Below, in pieces: positions 32,132 through 44,560 of a stretch of DNA of 64,000 nucleotides; positions within the stretch are counted from its first letter, which is position 1; each line of letters starts with the position of its first letter. A model generated the notes under the pieces. The model was not told the DNA's origin. It saw only the letters and a list, made by a program, of their open reading frames with translations, and did no database searches. Origin of the DNA: Pomphorhynchus laevis (lineage: Eukaryota > Acanthocephala > Palaeacanthocephala > Echinorhynchida > Pomphorhynchidae); contig WNNJ02003535.1 of NCBI GenBank assembly GCA_012934845.2, positions 1-64,000 on the forward strand. The letters are read 5' to 3'. The translations under genes and the position numbers were made by a program.

Positions 32132-34061
32132 TACTCTTAAATGTTCCTTAAGCCGTTTAGACACAGGTCGCAGTGTTTCTCCTATGTAGCTGACACTCTT
32201 GCCTGCGTAAGCACATTCGTCGCAAAAGATTTCGTAGACCACATTTCGTTGGATGCACAATGAAACGTCATGGTTCTTGCTTTCGTGATCAACGATCGGA
32301 CAGGATCTCGTGCACGGCGAAGGCTCCTCATTAAAGCGACTACGAATTAATCTTTTTCTAAGTTCCTGGCATTCCCTTGAATTTCGCGAACGTCTAGGTT
32401 GTATCGTTTCGCTAAACGGTTCACGTGGCTTGTCAAGCGTCGCTTATAAAAGGGATCTTCAGGATTGCTGAGCTACGCGATGGTCGCTGTGCTCTGTTAG
32501 GGCGTTTCTTATTTTTCATATTCCTAAAGTCGCTATCCTTATATCCTCTTTCTTTGAACATCAAGTTGAATTTTCTGCATTTCTCTACGCTACTTCACCA
32601 TCATTAGTGCACATTCGCGCTGTTTGCATGTTGAGGTAGATGGCCATCTTCACACTGTATGGATGTGCTGATCTTTTATGTAGCGTGAGATTCAACTTCG
32701 CTGGGTTCTGAAATCTTTCATAATATTTTATATTGTTTTGGTCAAACTCGACGTTTAAGAATGGCACGTATCTATCTGTATCAGCAGACGTTAATTCAGC
32801 GGTCAAATGACGGTTGTTATCCATTGTATCAAAAGTGTCAATTAACGTTTGGCGGCATAAATTCGTATCATTACAATAAGGACGTCGTCTATGTAGCGGT
32901 AGTAATGCATGATTTCACGTGCGAGGGATTCATTGTTATAGATAAATGTGTTCTCAAGCCTATCCAAATACATGATCGATAGTATTGGTGCGAGACAATT
33001 ACCCATCGAAATAACTTTGATTTGCTGTAAAATTGATTGTCACACTTAAAAATGTTACACCTTAGTACTATTCTAACTATTTGCGTGATATTGTCGATTG
33101 GAGGCCAAGACTGAACTGATGTAGATTTACATTCTGGAGAGTCGCTTCTAATGAGTGAATTGCTGCCTCATTATCGACATTCCTATACAGTGCAGTAAAA
33201 TCGATTGTCGTAACTCGCTCTTAAACTAGACTAGCTGTTGAATTCAAGTTCTATAACAGATCAGATGTATTTAAAATATAGCTGCGTACATGCTTTAAAA
33301 CTGGAGTGCACAGTCTTGTGATAACTTTCGAAATCCTGTAGGCTAGACTATCTATAGCAGCGATGATCGGTCTGTATTTCAAAAGGGAAGCGTTAGTCTC
33401 ATTTGTCACGGGCGCATTCGGTAATTATGAGTTTAAATCATATTATATAATACCGGTATGTCAGGGAACCTCTGTACACATTGTACTGTGACTTCTTGTC
33501 AACTGCGCGTTTCTTACATATGTAGGTCCAGACTTTGTTTATATCAGCACAACGTTCATTGAAGGCTTTCTTACCATCGCTACCCGGACATATGTAAGTG
33601 GTTGAGTCATTAAAGGTGAGTTGCAAAATTCATTTATCTATTTCGATTAAAGTCGCTACAAATCCGCCTCCTTTTCCGACTTTGATATACGGATCGTCCG
33701 CGTATTGACTGCTTCGCTTAGTTCCTTCAAAGAGTTGCATTCCCCAGCTGAGAGTTTACGACGCCACGGTTTTGCCATTTCTCTATCGTGCAGCCTAAAG
33801 TCCCTCGGCAAAACTCGCAAATCGCCGTTCTTGCTGTGCACACATTTACCCGGGAAATTTGAAACCTTTGAGAAAGTCAAAGATCATGACTGTAGAGAGG
33901 TTTACGACTTGTTGAGGAAGTATCGTTCCGCGCGTCTGGTTCTCAGTGCTGTCATCTGATTTATTTATCTCATCTGATACAGTAGACGTCCGACAGAGAG
34001 TTGTAATTCTTTTTTCCCCGAATGGACGGTCGTGAATAGGGATTAAATGAGGGTCATTATG
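31740..34061 (-). pseudogene. Penelope-like element PLE-C (RT and GIY-YIG endonuclease), decayed
   Basis: On the minus strand, in order: an N-terminal part with LRVLPRDFRLHDREMAKPW (about 33800); RT motifs including LLKYRPIIAAIDSLAYRIS (about 33380) and the catalytic box YYRYIDDVLIVM (about 32905-32870); then FLNVEFDQNNIKYYERF and NLTLHKRSAHPYS. A GIY-YIG domain follows at 32260-31907 with NVVYEIFCDECAYAGKSVSY, IGETLRPVSKRLKEHL and KLMETILIASSDS. Several frameshifts and stops separate the parts, so it is inactive. Its 3' end (31740-32131) is repeated in inverse orientation at 34062-34453. Confidence 0.88.
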
Positions 34062-34453
34062 ATAGCGGAACCCGTCAGCGCCTTCTTACGCCAGTAAGAC
34101 ATGGGCCACACATTATGCTCAACAACATCCTAATATGCAACCAAAGTGCAGCGCAAGAGTAATTTACAGAGCAGATAACGAGGTATCACGGAAACTAATG
34201 GAGACGATCCTGATAGCAAGTTCGGATAGCGACAACAGCTTGAACAATAAAGAGGAAGCAGTTGCCTGGCTCGACTCGATGATATGAAGTAATTTCCTCG
34301 TCTTTTGTTTTGTATCTTTTCAAATTTTGTGACGCTGTTCAATGTGTTTTATGTTCTAGATGAGCCACTGAGGAAGCCGTAACGCGGCGAAAGCTTTGGC
34401 GGTATATAACAATAACTCAGCTCTTCGATCTAATAAATTTCGCATAATGTTAA
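34062..34453 (+). repeat. PLE-C terminal repeat, inverted copy at the 5' side
   Basis: It encodes the same C-terminal GIY-YIG segment (KTWATHYAQQHPN to EEAVAWLDSMI) on the plus strand, then the same 3' UTR. The hammerhead-like core is intact here: CTGAGGA (34368-34374), GCCG/CGGC stem with loop TAACG, GAAA (34389-34392). Terminal repeats in direct or inverted orientation are a known feature of Penelope-like elements. Confidence 0.85.
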
Positions 34454-35884
34454 TAAATTTTTAATTTATTTCACTATAAATTAATAATTTCAACAATTAA
34501 TATTGTACGCTTCTTCGACATATAGAAGATTAACTGACAATCCGAACGACTTTGTGTTAGAATGTGATACACAGCTAACGTAAGTAAATTTGTTCAAAAC
34601 GATTAGCTTATCTAATCTTTCATGAAGGGATCTTCGTTTCAATAGACTGCAATCATACCAAGTAGCGCAGAAGAAAATTTACACATCAATTCTTCTGTAA
34701 GTTTCGAAATTTTTAAGTTATAAACGTAGTCGAGTTTTTATAAATTAATTTAAATTTGTAAAATGCAATTGAGAGCATTGTATTTAGTTAAATTCGGTAA
34801 ATATCGAAATAAGCATTGACAATAACAATAAGCATTGAGAATGCTATCTTTCAACCGATCCTGAAATGGCCCTAGTTCAAGATGCAAAGAATGCTTGTGT
34901 GCTTGCTCAAGAAATGCTTGTTGTGCAAAATCGTTTGCTAATCGTTTAAATTCAGCCGACACTGTAATGATGAAGCACGTAGAACTAACTCACACTTAAC
35001 TCAACCACTATTCTTCCACGAAATATCCAAGAGGTTCCTCGTCGAGAATGGGCGACATATGAAGTTCAATGATCAACTATTGAACATTGAAATGTTCAAT
35101 GTTCTACTTTTAACTATTAAACACGTAGAAATAACTCACATTTAGTTCTGAGTAAATTAGCAAAAAGAGAAAATATATAGGCCCAAAACCAAAATATATA
35201 GGCCCCGAACCTTGATTTACCAAATGAAGATAGTAACCGCTTGACTAATTTTAAGATATCGGTTTTGGCATTATCAGGAAACGACTAATAAACATCGAAA
35301 ACACCTATCATGAGAAGTGAGGGAAAACGTTTTCCATGCTCTTTCACATCTTAAACTTTGCGGCGAATTCAAAAAGCTTTTTGGCGAATTTGAAAAGCTT
35401 GTAATAAAAGAATGTGAGTTTTCTACTAACTATGACAAAACCAGAATGTATATTTAAGTATTTACATACAAGTCAGTAATACGGAAGAATTTTCAAATTC
35501 ACGCAGATTTAATCGAGATGTGGACAAGAAATCCTTCCACATAAAATTAGATATCCCTACTTAAATTCATCTGGATTATAATATTTTAATTAAGATTGAA
35601 GGTAAATTATTTACCTTAACAATATTAGCATTAGTGTCTACTTAAAATAAGTGAAGAATTAATTGAGCTGGAAATTATTACATTATTATCTTAATGTAAA
35701 TATACTTTAAATAATATAATTTATTATTAAAAAGTTATTATAAAATTAATATACTTTATATTTATTATTTAAACAATTTAAAGTAAATTTAAATTGTTTA
35801 ATTTCATAAATTTTGATTTTAATTTTATTCAATAAAATTTAATAAATACAATTTTTTACAATTAACTTAATAAAATTATACAAT
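34454..35884. other. AT-rich DNA with one unassigned minus-strand frame
   Basis: A 70-codon minus frame at 34750-34962 reads MSAEFKRLANDFAQQAFLEQ with a helical character. I do not recognise it. The rest, including 35560-35880, is very AT-rich with no gene visible. Confidence 0.3.
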
Positions 35885-36029
35885 CGTCAATTTCATATTG
35901 TCAATTTCAAATTGTGAATTCCAGATCGTCAATTCCAAATCGTCAATTTCATATTGTCAATTTCAAATTGTGAATTCCAGATCGTCAATTTCAGATCGTT
36001 AATTTCATATCGTTAATTTCAGATCGTTA
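35885..36029 (+). repeat. 14-bp minisatellite with a 56-bp higher-order unit
   Basis: About ten units of the type 'cgtcaatttcaaat' follow each other. Variants recur in the order 'cgtcaatttcatat', 'tgtcaatttcaaat', 'tgtgaattccagat', 'cgtcaattccaaat', so a four-unit block is duplicated and then decays into 'cgttaatttcagat' units. Confidence 0.9.
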
Positions 36030-36534
36030 CCTCGTTCCGCTCATCTTAGGCTAATTTTGTAATAATTGATATTAAATGTACAAGCAAAGGTTGTTGCTCC
36101 AGAACTTTCGTGAAAACACCTAGAAGTATAGATAGATGCTTCTTCCTTAGAGAATTCTTTTATAGTCAATGCTCCGCCGAACATTTGTTTGATATGCAGA
36201 AGCCTCTTAGTGTTTTAACATCAAAAGTTTAAAAATTGAAATGGAAGTTACCGAACTAAAAATACAAATGCAAAAGTTTAGTAGTGCTTCGAACTCAGAA
36301 GTTAGAACATCTAAAACATAAGAGTAACGGTTTAAAGAAATGGCATTCCGCCATTGCTATTAGTATCAACGGACAAGAATTATGTAAATTATGTAATTTG
36401 AGAATTTTGGAAAGCTCTACTCGTTTTAACGAACAAACATTTAATAATAATACTTTATTAATAAAAGTACATAAATGGAAGTGTCGTTTAACAAGAAGTC
36501 CGTAAAAGAATAAACAGTCAGTCAACAGAAAAAA

Positions 36535-36891
36535 TATGTCAACAATTTCTTTGTCTTCTTCCTATTAAGGCCTCAAATCAATGGGGATCTGAGCCCCCAA
36601 CCAATCCAGCACGCCGCTTTCCGATTGAACCACCCGGGGTCTTTCACCCGCCCTGAAGAATCCAATCGGTGCGGACGATGTTGGGTAAACGAGAGAAGAG
36701 GAGCTTAAGAAACCTTAGCCTTTGCTCTGGGGGACGTCCTCTTGAGAAGAAGACTAATTCCGAAATAGCCCAGGTACCCCAAAGGCGCACCTGGGTTTTC
36801 CCTTTCAATGACAGATGCTGATCCTGTTTCAGGGCCCACCTAGCTTTCTTTAGGATACGTTTGAGTCTATCCAGGTCGGATTTCGCCGATT
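36535..36891 (-). mobile_element. LINE-B copy L4, 3' end only
   Basis: Matches the 3' ends of the LINE-B copies at 17.7, 21.1 and 61.5 kb. On the plus strand it shows 'gggatctgagcccccaac', 'cacccggggtctttcaccc', 'aagaaaccttagcc' and 'gagtctatccaggtcgg'. It is strongly 5'-truncated, as expected of target-primed insertion. Confidence 0.85.
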
Positions 36892-37124
36892 ATAACAAAC
36901 ATTTGAACAAACATTGTTTCGCATGCAATGGCCAAAATGTATACTGCAAAAACTGCGCCTGCGAAAAAGCAGATCGTATTTGTATTGACTGTTTCTACAC
37001 TGATAGTTGTACAAATAGAAACAGTCCGTGTCCATCATTGTCTTCTGTTATCACAAATCCTCCGAACATTAACAATAACACAATAAAAATATCTGACTCA
37101 AAATTTTCAAGAATTAACTAATTT
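36861..37124 (+). pseudogene. Cys-rich ORF1-like fragment
   Basis: An 86-codon frame whose first residues come from the antisense LINE-B junction. From about 36890 it reads NKHLNKHCFACNGQNVYCKN and CACEKADRICIDCF, followed by SCTNRNSPC. This C-x-C repeat pattern occurs in gag-like ORF1 proteins of several invertebrate LINEs. No other domain is attached. Confidence 0.4.
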
Positions 37125-37560
37125 TGTAACAATTGATATTAAATGTACAAGCAAAGGCTGTTGCTTGAGAACTTTCGTGAAAACGCCTAGAAGTATAGAT
37201 GCTTCTTCCTTGGAGAATTCTTTTGTGGTCGATGCTCCGCCAAATATGTTTGATGATATCCTTAGCTTCTGACATAAATTCTAACACACCCAGTCAATCA
37301 TTGCTTGCGTAGTGCGTCGAGAAGTAGTCCGGTGTGTATTTGCAGCAAATTATTTTAAGAAATACCTCTCTCCTTAAAACATTTTGCAAGAATTTAAAAG
37401 GAATTGACCACTATTCATATCTTTGTTTATGAATCAAAAAATAACGGCTCAAAGAAATGGCATTCCGCCATGGCTATTAGTATCAACGGGCAAGAATTAT
37501 TAACGTTTAGCGTTATCTAATTTGAGATTTTTGAAAAGCTCTACTCGTTATAGACAAATA

Positions 37561-38989
37561 TACATTAACGCTTATCTATATCTAATTTAAGGAGAATCAC
37601 ATTAATCTCTTAGATCAGAGTTGTTAAGCAAATAAAAAGAGGATCCATTGGCAGTCTCTATTGTTCGCAACAATAAGGTCATGTGTATTTGTGATTTCAT
37701 ACAGAATGGAACAGCTAGTATTAATACTCTATTTGAAAATCCGTCCATTTGACTAAATTCAAATGACGGACATTTAATTGGTAATTCAAAAGATATAATT
37801 CTGACACCTGATCTTTCAGCTCTTATTACTCTTTAACGTTGATGGTTTGAATTCACTTATCAGATCATGACCGACCTCATGGTGCCTTAATTTTAGCGAT
37901 CAATAAACAATTTAGAAAGTGGTCATGTAAACATTATGAAAATCTTATTTGTATTTCTATTCTTGATTTAACGGCATGATATTTTACACCTTCGTTTTCT
38001 GTGGTCTATATTATTAATGTATTATCAAGGTGCTTAGATAACGAATCACTTTCTGTTTCAGTTGTAGTCCCTGGAAATGCTTGATTCTCCTAGTCGCGAT
38101 AAGAAAAACTATCTAAAACAATCGATGACTCCTTTTCGGTACATATAGATATACATATTCTATCAAGGGTTTGGTAGTATAAAGCACAAAATGGTCGTAG
38201 TTGTATCGACATTATTTTTGTAAATGTATGCATATATTATGTTCATCTAGAACTTTTATCTGAATAGGATTACACCGCAAGCATAAACTGCTTAATATGT
38301 GATTGACAATATACATGTTATCCCTTTTGAAGCTACATACCCTTGATAAACATAGTTGTCCGAAATAGTGTAATTAATTATAACTCTTTGAAAAATGCGT
38401 ATAGGTTACGGCTAGAGGGAAAATAAAATGATAGCTGCTGGCTTCTTTTGTAAACACTATTATCAGCTGGCTAACAAAAGGCATCTTCATCAATAGTTAA
38501 CCGATCAAATTATAAGCCACAATGGTTATCAGTGATTAAGAAATTTCAAGGATAATTTTCTTTAAGGAAAATCATCCAAGATTATATAAACGCAAATTTT
38601 ACAGTAGAGGAACTGATCGCGGCTCTATAAAGTATGCGAAATCATGATGCGAATAGTTTCAGATTTATTTCTTGTGGAACATATAAAATCTCTATTTGAT
38701 ACACTAGGTCATTAGTGGGTTTTCTTTTTCAATAGCATTTTGCAAGGTAGACATCTACCAGTAAATTGGATATATTGAGTGATTAAGGTTTTATATAAAG
38801 GTAAAAGAAACCTTAACACAACATATTCATACCGAAGAATTGCACTCCAAACCGTACATATAAATTTATGACACTTGTAATAGACATCATCTAGTTCATT
38901 TTCGTGATCCCAATCGTCCACCTGAACAATTCAAATTTTTTCGCAATTGTTCCAAGCTAGACGCTATTGATAACCTACGTGATATAGTA
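37561..38989. other. Decayed LINE-like DNA
   Basis: Short collinear frames across 37600-38900 look like the degraded 5' part (endonuclease and linker) of the element whose RT follows, but no diagnostic motif is intact. I see no host gene. Confidence 0.3.
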
Positions 38990-40796
38990 CATATATTCTT
39001 TAGAAAATGAAGGTCACTTTATTCAGCTTACATCGAGTTTAGTAAAGCTTTTGACACATTCGACCGTTCTCTCTTATTCAGTAAACTATCAAACAGTATT
39101 AATATTTCCGGCCTTAAACTGCATTTAATCCAGAAAATCCGGAGGCATAATAAAAGGCGAATTTTTGATCGTTTTAACTACTCTGAACAATTCGAAGCAA
39201 CTAGAGGTGTACCACAGGGATCTACCTTCAAAATATGTCCGTTCTTCCTAATGGATCTACCTTCAAAACTTTAACTGCAATATTTGATTATAGTTTCATT
39301 CTATATGCTGATAATCTAGCATTCCTTTCGTTTAATGTAACGATAAGTTAACAAGCTGTGAAATCATTTTCGGATTTTTGTGAGCTAAACAAACTCTAGT
39401 AAACACTACAAAATCAAAAATCATTAAATTGCATGAGGTGGTCGTTACCACCTCTTACAATTTTCGTAAATTCGGTCCTCTCAAAAACCGAATTTATTTT
39501 CGTAGAGTTTAGATTTTTGTAACTCATACTCATAGCTAGGAATTTATTTAACATCTCGTAAGTCATTCAGCGAACATATACAGCACAAATGTGCAAAAAG
39601 CGAAGCTGCTTCATCCACAGTTCAAAAGCTAGTTTGCTTATCTTTTGTAAGACCGGTTCGATATTTTCGTGCAATGTTATATTACCTATAATGTCATATG
39701 GTTTTCGTTGTATGTAGCATGATTTAACATTAGATAACTTTATCATTGACAAGTTCCAATCTAAACTCATAAAACAGATAGTAGATGTTTCTGCTTAATC
39801 GTCGTCAACTGCTGTTTTACAAAGTTACCATAATGTTCCATTTTCGTACAAGAACTTCTTCATATTCCAAAAATATTGCATTCAATATTTCTTTGAAAAG
39901 TTGAGAAATAAAATTTCAAGACAAAATCCAGAAATTTACAGAACTCTTGTTTACCTGGAGTCTTCGTGGAAAAATCCGTCAACAGGAAAACGTCCCTATA
40001 TTCGGCGTATGCCGTTAAATATATATACCACAACATATTTTGTACAAATCGTCTTTTGATACAGGAACGAACATCAATCTGAACTCCGGCTTTTCTTATT
40101 TCAAGCTCATGGAAAGAAAATCCGAAAATCGGCCTCTCATCCTTAGAATTTCGATGAACGGCTATCATTATAAGTTTTGTGAGAATCTCTTAATTTGCTA
40201 TTCACATACGAATATCTGTAGATTTTAATTTTATAATTATACTTTTAGCAGCCTTTTGCATGTTCACACCTGCGGGTGATGTCCTTACACAAGCTCGATA
40301 GTCTAATTCGATGAAAATTTTGACATCCTGACACTTGTGTTTCCAAACTATGATATTTTTCCGAACTTTGTTTCTCCGAACTTTAATTCTACAATTTTTA
40401 TTTTTAACCTCATCGCACGTTGCGGGAGATTAATTAAACATACTCACATTATTAAACAATTATATCCAGAAATTTACAGACCTCTTGCAATCTTCGTGGA
40501 AAAATCCATCATCAGTTAAGCGTCCCTATATTTGGCGTATGTCGTTAAATAGATATCACAACAAATTTTGTATAAAGAGTCTTTTAGTGCATGAACGAAC
40601 ATGTACCTGTCGATGTTGTTATGTCAAGAATGCTCATGGCTTTTTCAATTATTTTCATGCAAAACGCTTTCAAAAATGGTATACGAATAAATTGATAGAT
40701 TCAGATGGTTACCTTCACAAAACGACTAAAGAAGATAACTTTCTCTTTTTTTATTTGTTTCCCTATGTACTTGATGTAAACTGTATTTATGCTTAA
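38990..40796 (+). pseudogene. CR1/L2-like LINE remnant (RT and C-terminal part)
   Basis: In broken frames the plus strand shows YIEFSKAFDTFDRSLLFSKL (about 39030), TRGVPQGST (about 39205), ILYADNLAFLSFN (about 39300) and AVKSFSDFCELNKL. The RT box is YADN, not YADD. A later piece (40444-40796) has KRPYIWRMSLNRYHNKFC and a Cys cluster (CTCRCC). A similar piece occurs at 39940-40080 in a duplicated arrangement. The clade call is tentative. Confidence 0.6.
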
Positions 40797-41054
40797 CCAA
40801 CCAAGACGCAAAAATGTGATAATAGACTCTTCATTAAAATTATTTAATAATAAATAATTATTTACAATTTAATTATTTAAAATTAATTATTTTAATTATT
40901 TTAAAGTGTAATGGTAAATAATTTAAGACGTAGACTTAATTAAATGTCCTGACCAACTGAATACAAATACAGCATTTTAATAAATTTACTTTATTTTTTA
41001 ATAATATAAAGTCTCCGCACTGCTAGATTAATATTTTGTTATCTATAATTTTAG
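40797..41054. other. Intron DNA upstream of an LRR exon
   Basis: AT-rich. It ends with the 3' splice site 'taattttag' at 41054. Confidence 0.5.
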
Positions 41055-41126
41055 GCTTGACTACAACCTGCTCGTTGATCTTCAATTTCTATCTGCTAAA
41101 ACATATCTTCATAATCTTAAATCTTT
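41055..41126 (+). CDS. LRR gene exon (one leucine-rich repeat)
   Basis: 72 bp between 'ataattttag' and 'gtaagtat'. The phase-2 frame reads LDYNLLVDLQFLSAKTYL then HNLKSL. Exactly 24 residues per exon with the LRR asparagine in place. Confidence 0.8.
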
Positions 41127-41559
41127 GTAAGTATCATTAAAAGTTAAGGTAAAAATTAATTAACAATCAAATATTTATTGTGACATTAATAATTGTAACA
41201 TTATAATTTCTAATGAAAATATAATCTAATTAGATTTTATGGTCACGTATAAGTGTTTAACTCAGTAATTTAAATAAAATGTAGATTTTGTTATATCAAA
41301 TTGCTCAATATGAACAACAGTTTATTAAAATATTGTCGTTTGGAAAGTTATCAACATCATGAGCCATTTTGATTCATTTTTCGAAGATACTATATTACGT
41401 CATAAAAAGTAAATATTAGAATACGAATTTCAATCGAACATTTTGTGATATCAGTATAACCAACGTTATAACGTAAAGTTGTAATTTCCGAATTTATTGT
41501 GAACAATGAAGTTCAACAATAATATAATTCTTCTGATTGTGGCACGACATTATCCTCAC

Positions 41560-44500
41560 AGGTATTGCTCCTATTCTTGATACAGCAGGACATTATTTAT
41601 CAGTCTGGTTGGGTCTCATCATCTGTTGACCCAGACCTACATTTCACGTTCGTACCCTTATTTTGTGCTTATTCCGTACACTGGTTCTGATCGAATTCGA
41701 ATTCATGCCGTCTATATCGCGATGCAACCCTATATTCACTAGGCTGCTCCTGTGGTGTAGATATACATTTCTGTATATTACTTTCGGTAGGGGATCGTAT
41801 TCTAACGATCTATTAGAAACCTCCCTATTTATGCGATCCGCTAGCCAGATCACTGTTTTTCATGCTGCCACTTGCAATGAATATTCGTAATTTAACTTGT
41901 CTACATCTGTGAGCTGAAATTCTTCTGGTTGGTGCACGACATTATACTCATAGGTATTGTTCCTATTTTTAATACAGCAAGGCGCTACTAATCAGCCTCG
42001 ATGGATCTCATCAGCTGCTGACTCAGATTTACATTTCACGTTTTGATCCTTATTATCTGCATACTCTGTATACTGGTGCTGATCGGATTTGAACTCAGAA
42101 TGACGGTGTCGCGCTTCCAACGTTACGTTTACTAGACAATGTGCTCTAGTGGTTTATGTATACATTTTTGCATATTATATTCGGTAGGGGATCGTCTTAT
42201 AACGATATATTAGAAACCTAATTTCTGTGTGTGATCCTCTAGCCGAGTCACTGTTTTTCATGCTGCCACTGGCATTTGTGAGCTGGAATTCTTCTGGTTG
42301 TGACACGACATTATACTCACAGGTATTGCTCCTGACACAAGCAGAAATTGTCGTTCCCACAACCAGTAGAATTTTTGCACACGTATGCAATCAAGTTAAA
42401 TTTAAAACATTCATTGCAAGTGGCATCATGAACACTAGTGATTTGGCTAGCAGATAACACACTTAAGGTAGGTTTCTAATAAATTATTAGAATACGATAC
42501 TTTAACAAAAATAATATAGAGAAATGCATATATACACCACTGAGGAAGCAAGCCTAGTGGATGTAACGTATTTTGTTTACCATCACATAGTGTATAGCAC
42601 GAGCAACTGCGACGGCCTTCTTTCCACGAGTTTTGACGCCAATAAACTCGTGATACAATCGTTTCTTCTCACTTCGCTCCATTTTTACTTCGTTTGTCGA
42701 AATCCAAGTATCTCGGTTGATGTAATATTTCCCAGAATTCGGTATACGCAGTATTTTAAGCGCGGCATTACTTTTCGAATTGTTCTACGCATCCTGGCAG
42801 CTCCAGTAGCGCTATTATCTCAGTCTCCTTATGATGTAAGCGCTACAACCTGAAGAAACATAAACCGGACTCGTTTATGATGGTGTTGTTTGGGTGACGT
42901 TATCTTAAAGAGTGCATTTAAAGTGGATGTTGTGTGTCGATAGTATCATACGGTATGACTTTAACGTCGGTCACAGTGGACAAATGCAAGCTGCACAATA
43001 GATGAAGTCGATCTAAGATTTATTTTCACCACTGTAATACGTTGAAAGTTGTGATGGCGGCTTTAAGAAACGCTCTAAGAACCGCTACAAGAACTTGGAC
43101 GCTAATGGGAGGACGTAAGAAAACAGATACGACCGACACCAGCTGTGCTCAACTACAAGTACAGTGCTCGACACACGACTGCAGCTTCTGAATCACAATC
43201 GCCTGCGACAACAGTAAGTCTTAAAAAGACTTCAATTTAGGGTTTTGTGCCAACAAACTAATCCACAACCTCTTCAATAAGCACAAATCAATATACAATA
43301 CGTCCACTCAAACTACCCCGTCGTTTTCAATGCCCTTTCTTCACCCACTGATCCTATAATCATATACACTTCCCGTCTCATGTCATCTTCACTTTCCGAT
43401 AACTCACGTCTATTCTGTCTCGTTTCTTAATAACTTACAACCATCAATCAAAATCACATCCACTAACCTCTGTGATCATTCTACTCATAACGTTTCCTCA
43501 CATCGCTTGCCGCACACTGGTGCTGATCCGATTCGTACTCGGGACGTCTGTATCTCGATTCAACGCTGCATTCACTAGGCTGGCTGCTCCAGTGATGTAG
43601 ATATACATTGATCTATATTAATTTCCGTATGGGATCGTATTTTAACGATCTATCAGAAACCTACCTTAGGTGTGTGATCCGCTAGCCGGATCACTGTTTT
43701 TCATGCTGCCACTTGCTATGAATTTTTTAATTTAACTTGACTGCATCTGTGAGCTGAAATTCTTTAGGTATTTATCATGCCACAACCAAGAGTTGTGGTG
43801 CCACAACCAGCAGAATGTCAGCTTGAAAATGCAATCAATTTAAATAGAACATTGATAGCAAGTGGCATCATGAAATACAGTTATCCGGCTAGCGGATCAC
43901 ACACCTAATGTAAGTTTCGAATATCGCTTGAATACGATCCTTTACCAAAAATATAAACAGAAATGTATTTCTACACCACTGGAGCATATAGCCTAGTAAA
44001 ATGTAACGTATTTTGTTTCCCTTCGCATAGTGTATAGATCAGTCAACTGTAACGATTTTCTTAGCGTTTCGCTTGGTATTGATTTGCTGCTGATTTTCTT
44101 TGGGTTTTCGATCGTTATACGATCGTTACTTCTCACGTACATTTACATTTACTTCGTCGGTCCAAAGCCAAGTATATCGGTTGATGTAACGTTTCCCAGG
44201 TTTAGTGATTCCAGTGTCTAACGGTCGGCGTTGTGAATCATGATTTTTGTTTTTTTTTCATATCCTCCACTTTGTTAAAGTGGCGCAGCTAAAGTTGCGC
44301 TATCATCTTAGCTTTTTTATAATGTAAGCGCCACCACTTGAAGCGAGCTGAATCAGCCACGTTTTTCATTGTATTGTTTGTGTGGTTTTATCTTCAGGAC
44401 TGCGATTACAGGTCGATGTTGTGTGGTATCATACGGTATGCCTTGACGTCTGTCACAGTGGAAATTTGCAAGCATCACTCTAGATTATGTCTATTTGCGA

Positions 44501-44560
44501 TTTATTTACACCACTGTATTACGTTGAAAGTTGTGATGAGGGCTTTAAGAACTAGATGTT
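41560..44560. repeat. Duplicated composite block with foldback elements
   Basis: A unit of about 1.4 kb is present at least twice in tandem (42131-43090 and 43573-44550), with a partial unit at 41730-41930. Each full unit starts with a foldback (42131-42558; 43573-43998). Its arms carry 'gatccgctagcc' and 'atcactgtttttcatgctgcc' and their inverse, ending in 'actagg' / 'cctagt'. RTE-like LINE sequence follows on the minus strand (42750-42560: TWISTNEVKMERSEKKRLYH; 44200-44010: degenerate relative). Each foldback is preceded by 'actggtgctgatc'. Confidence 0.75.

Larger units (their letters stand above)
36046..37560 (+). repeat. Duplicated block split by a LINE-B fragment
   Basis: Two collinear pieces occur twice in direct orientation: 36046-36215 with 37120-37265 ('ttgatattaaatgtacaag'), and 36325-36440 with 37448-37560 ('aaagaaatggcattccgcca'). 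The spacing is about 1.1 kb. A minus-oriented LINE-B end (36535-36891) lies between them. The block is probably part of another LINE, since short frames suggest coding ancestry, but I cannot name it. Confidence 0.65.

Noticed and set aside
35885-36029. CRISPR-like array
   Set aside because: Units are contiguous 14-mers without unique spacers, and the DNA is clearly animal nuclear DNA.
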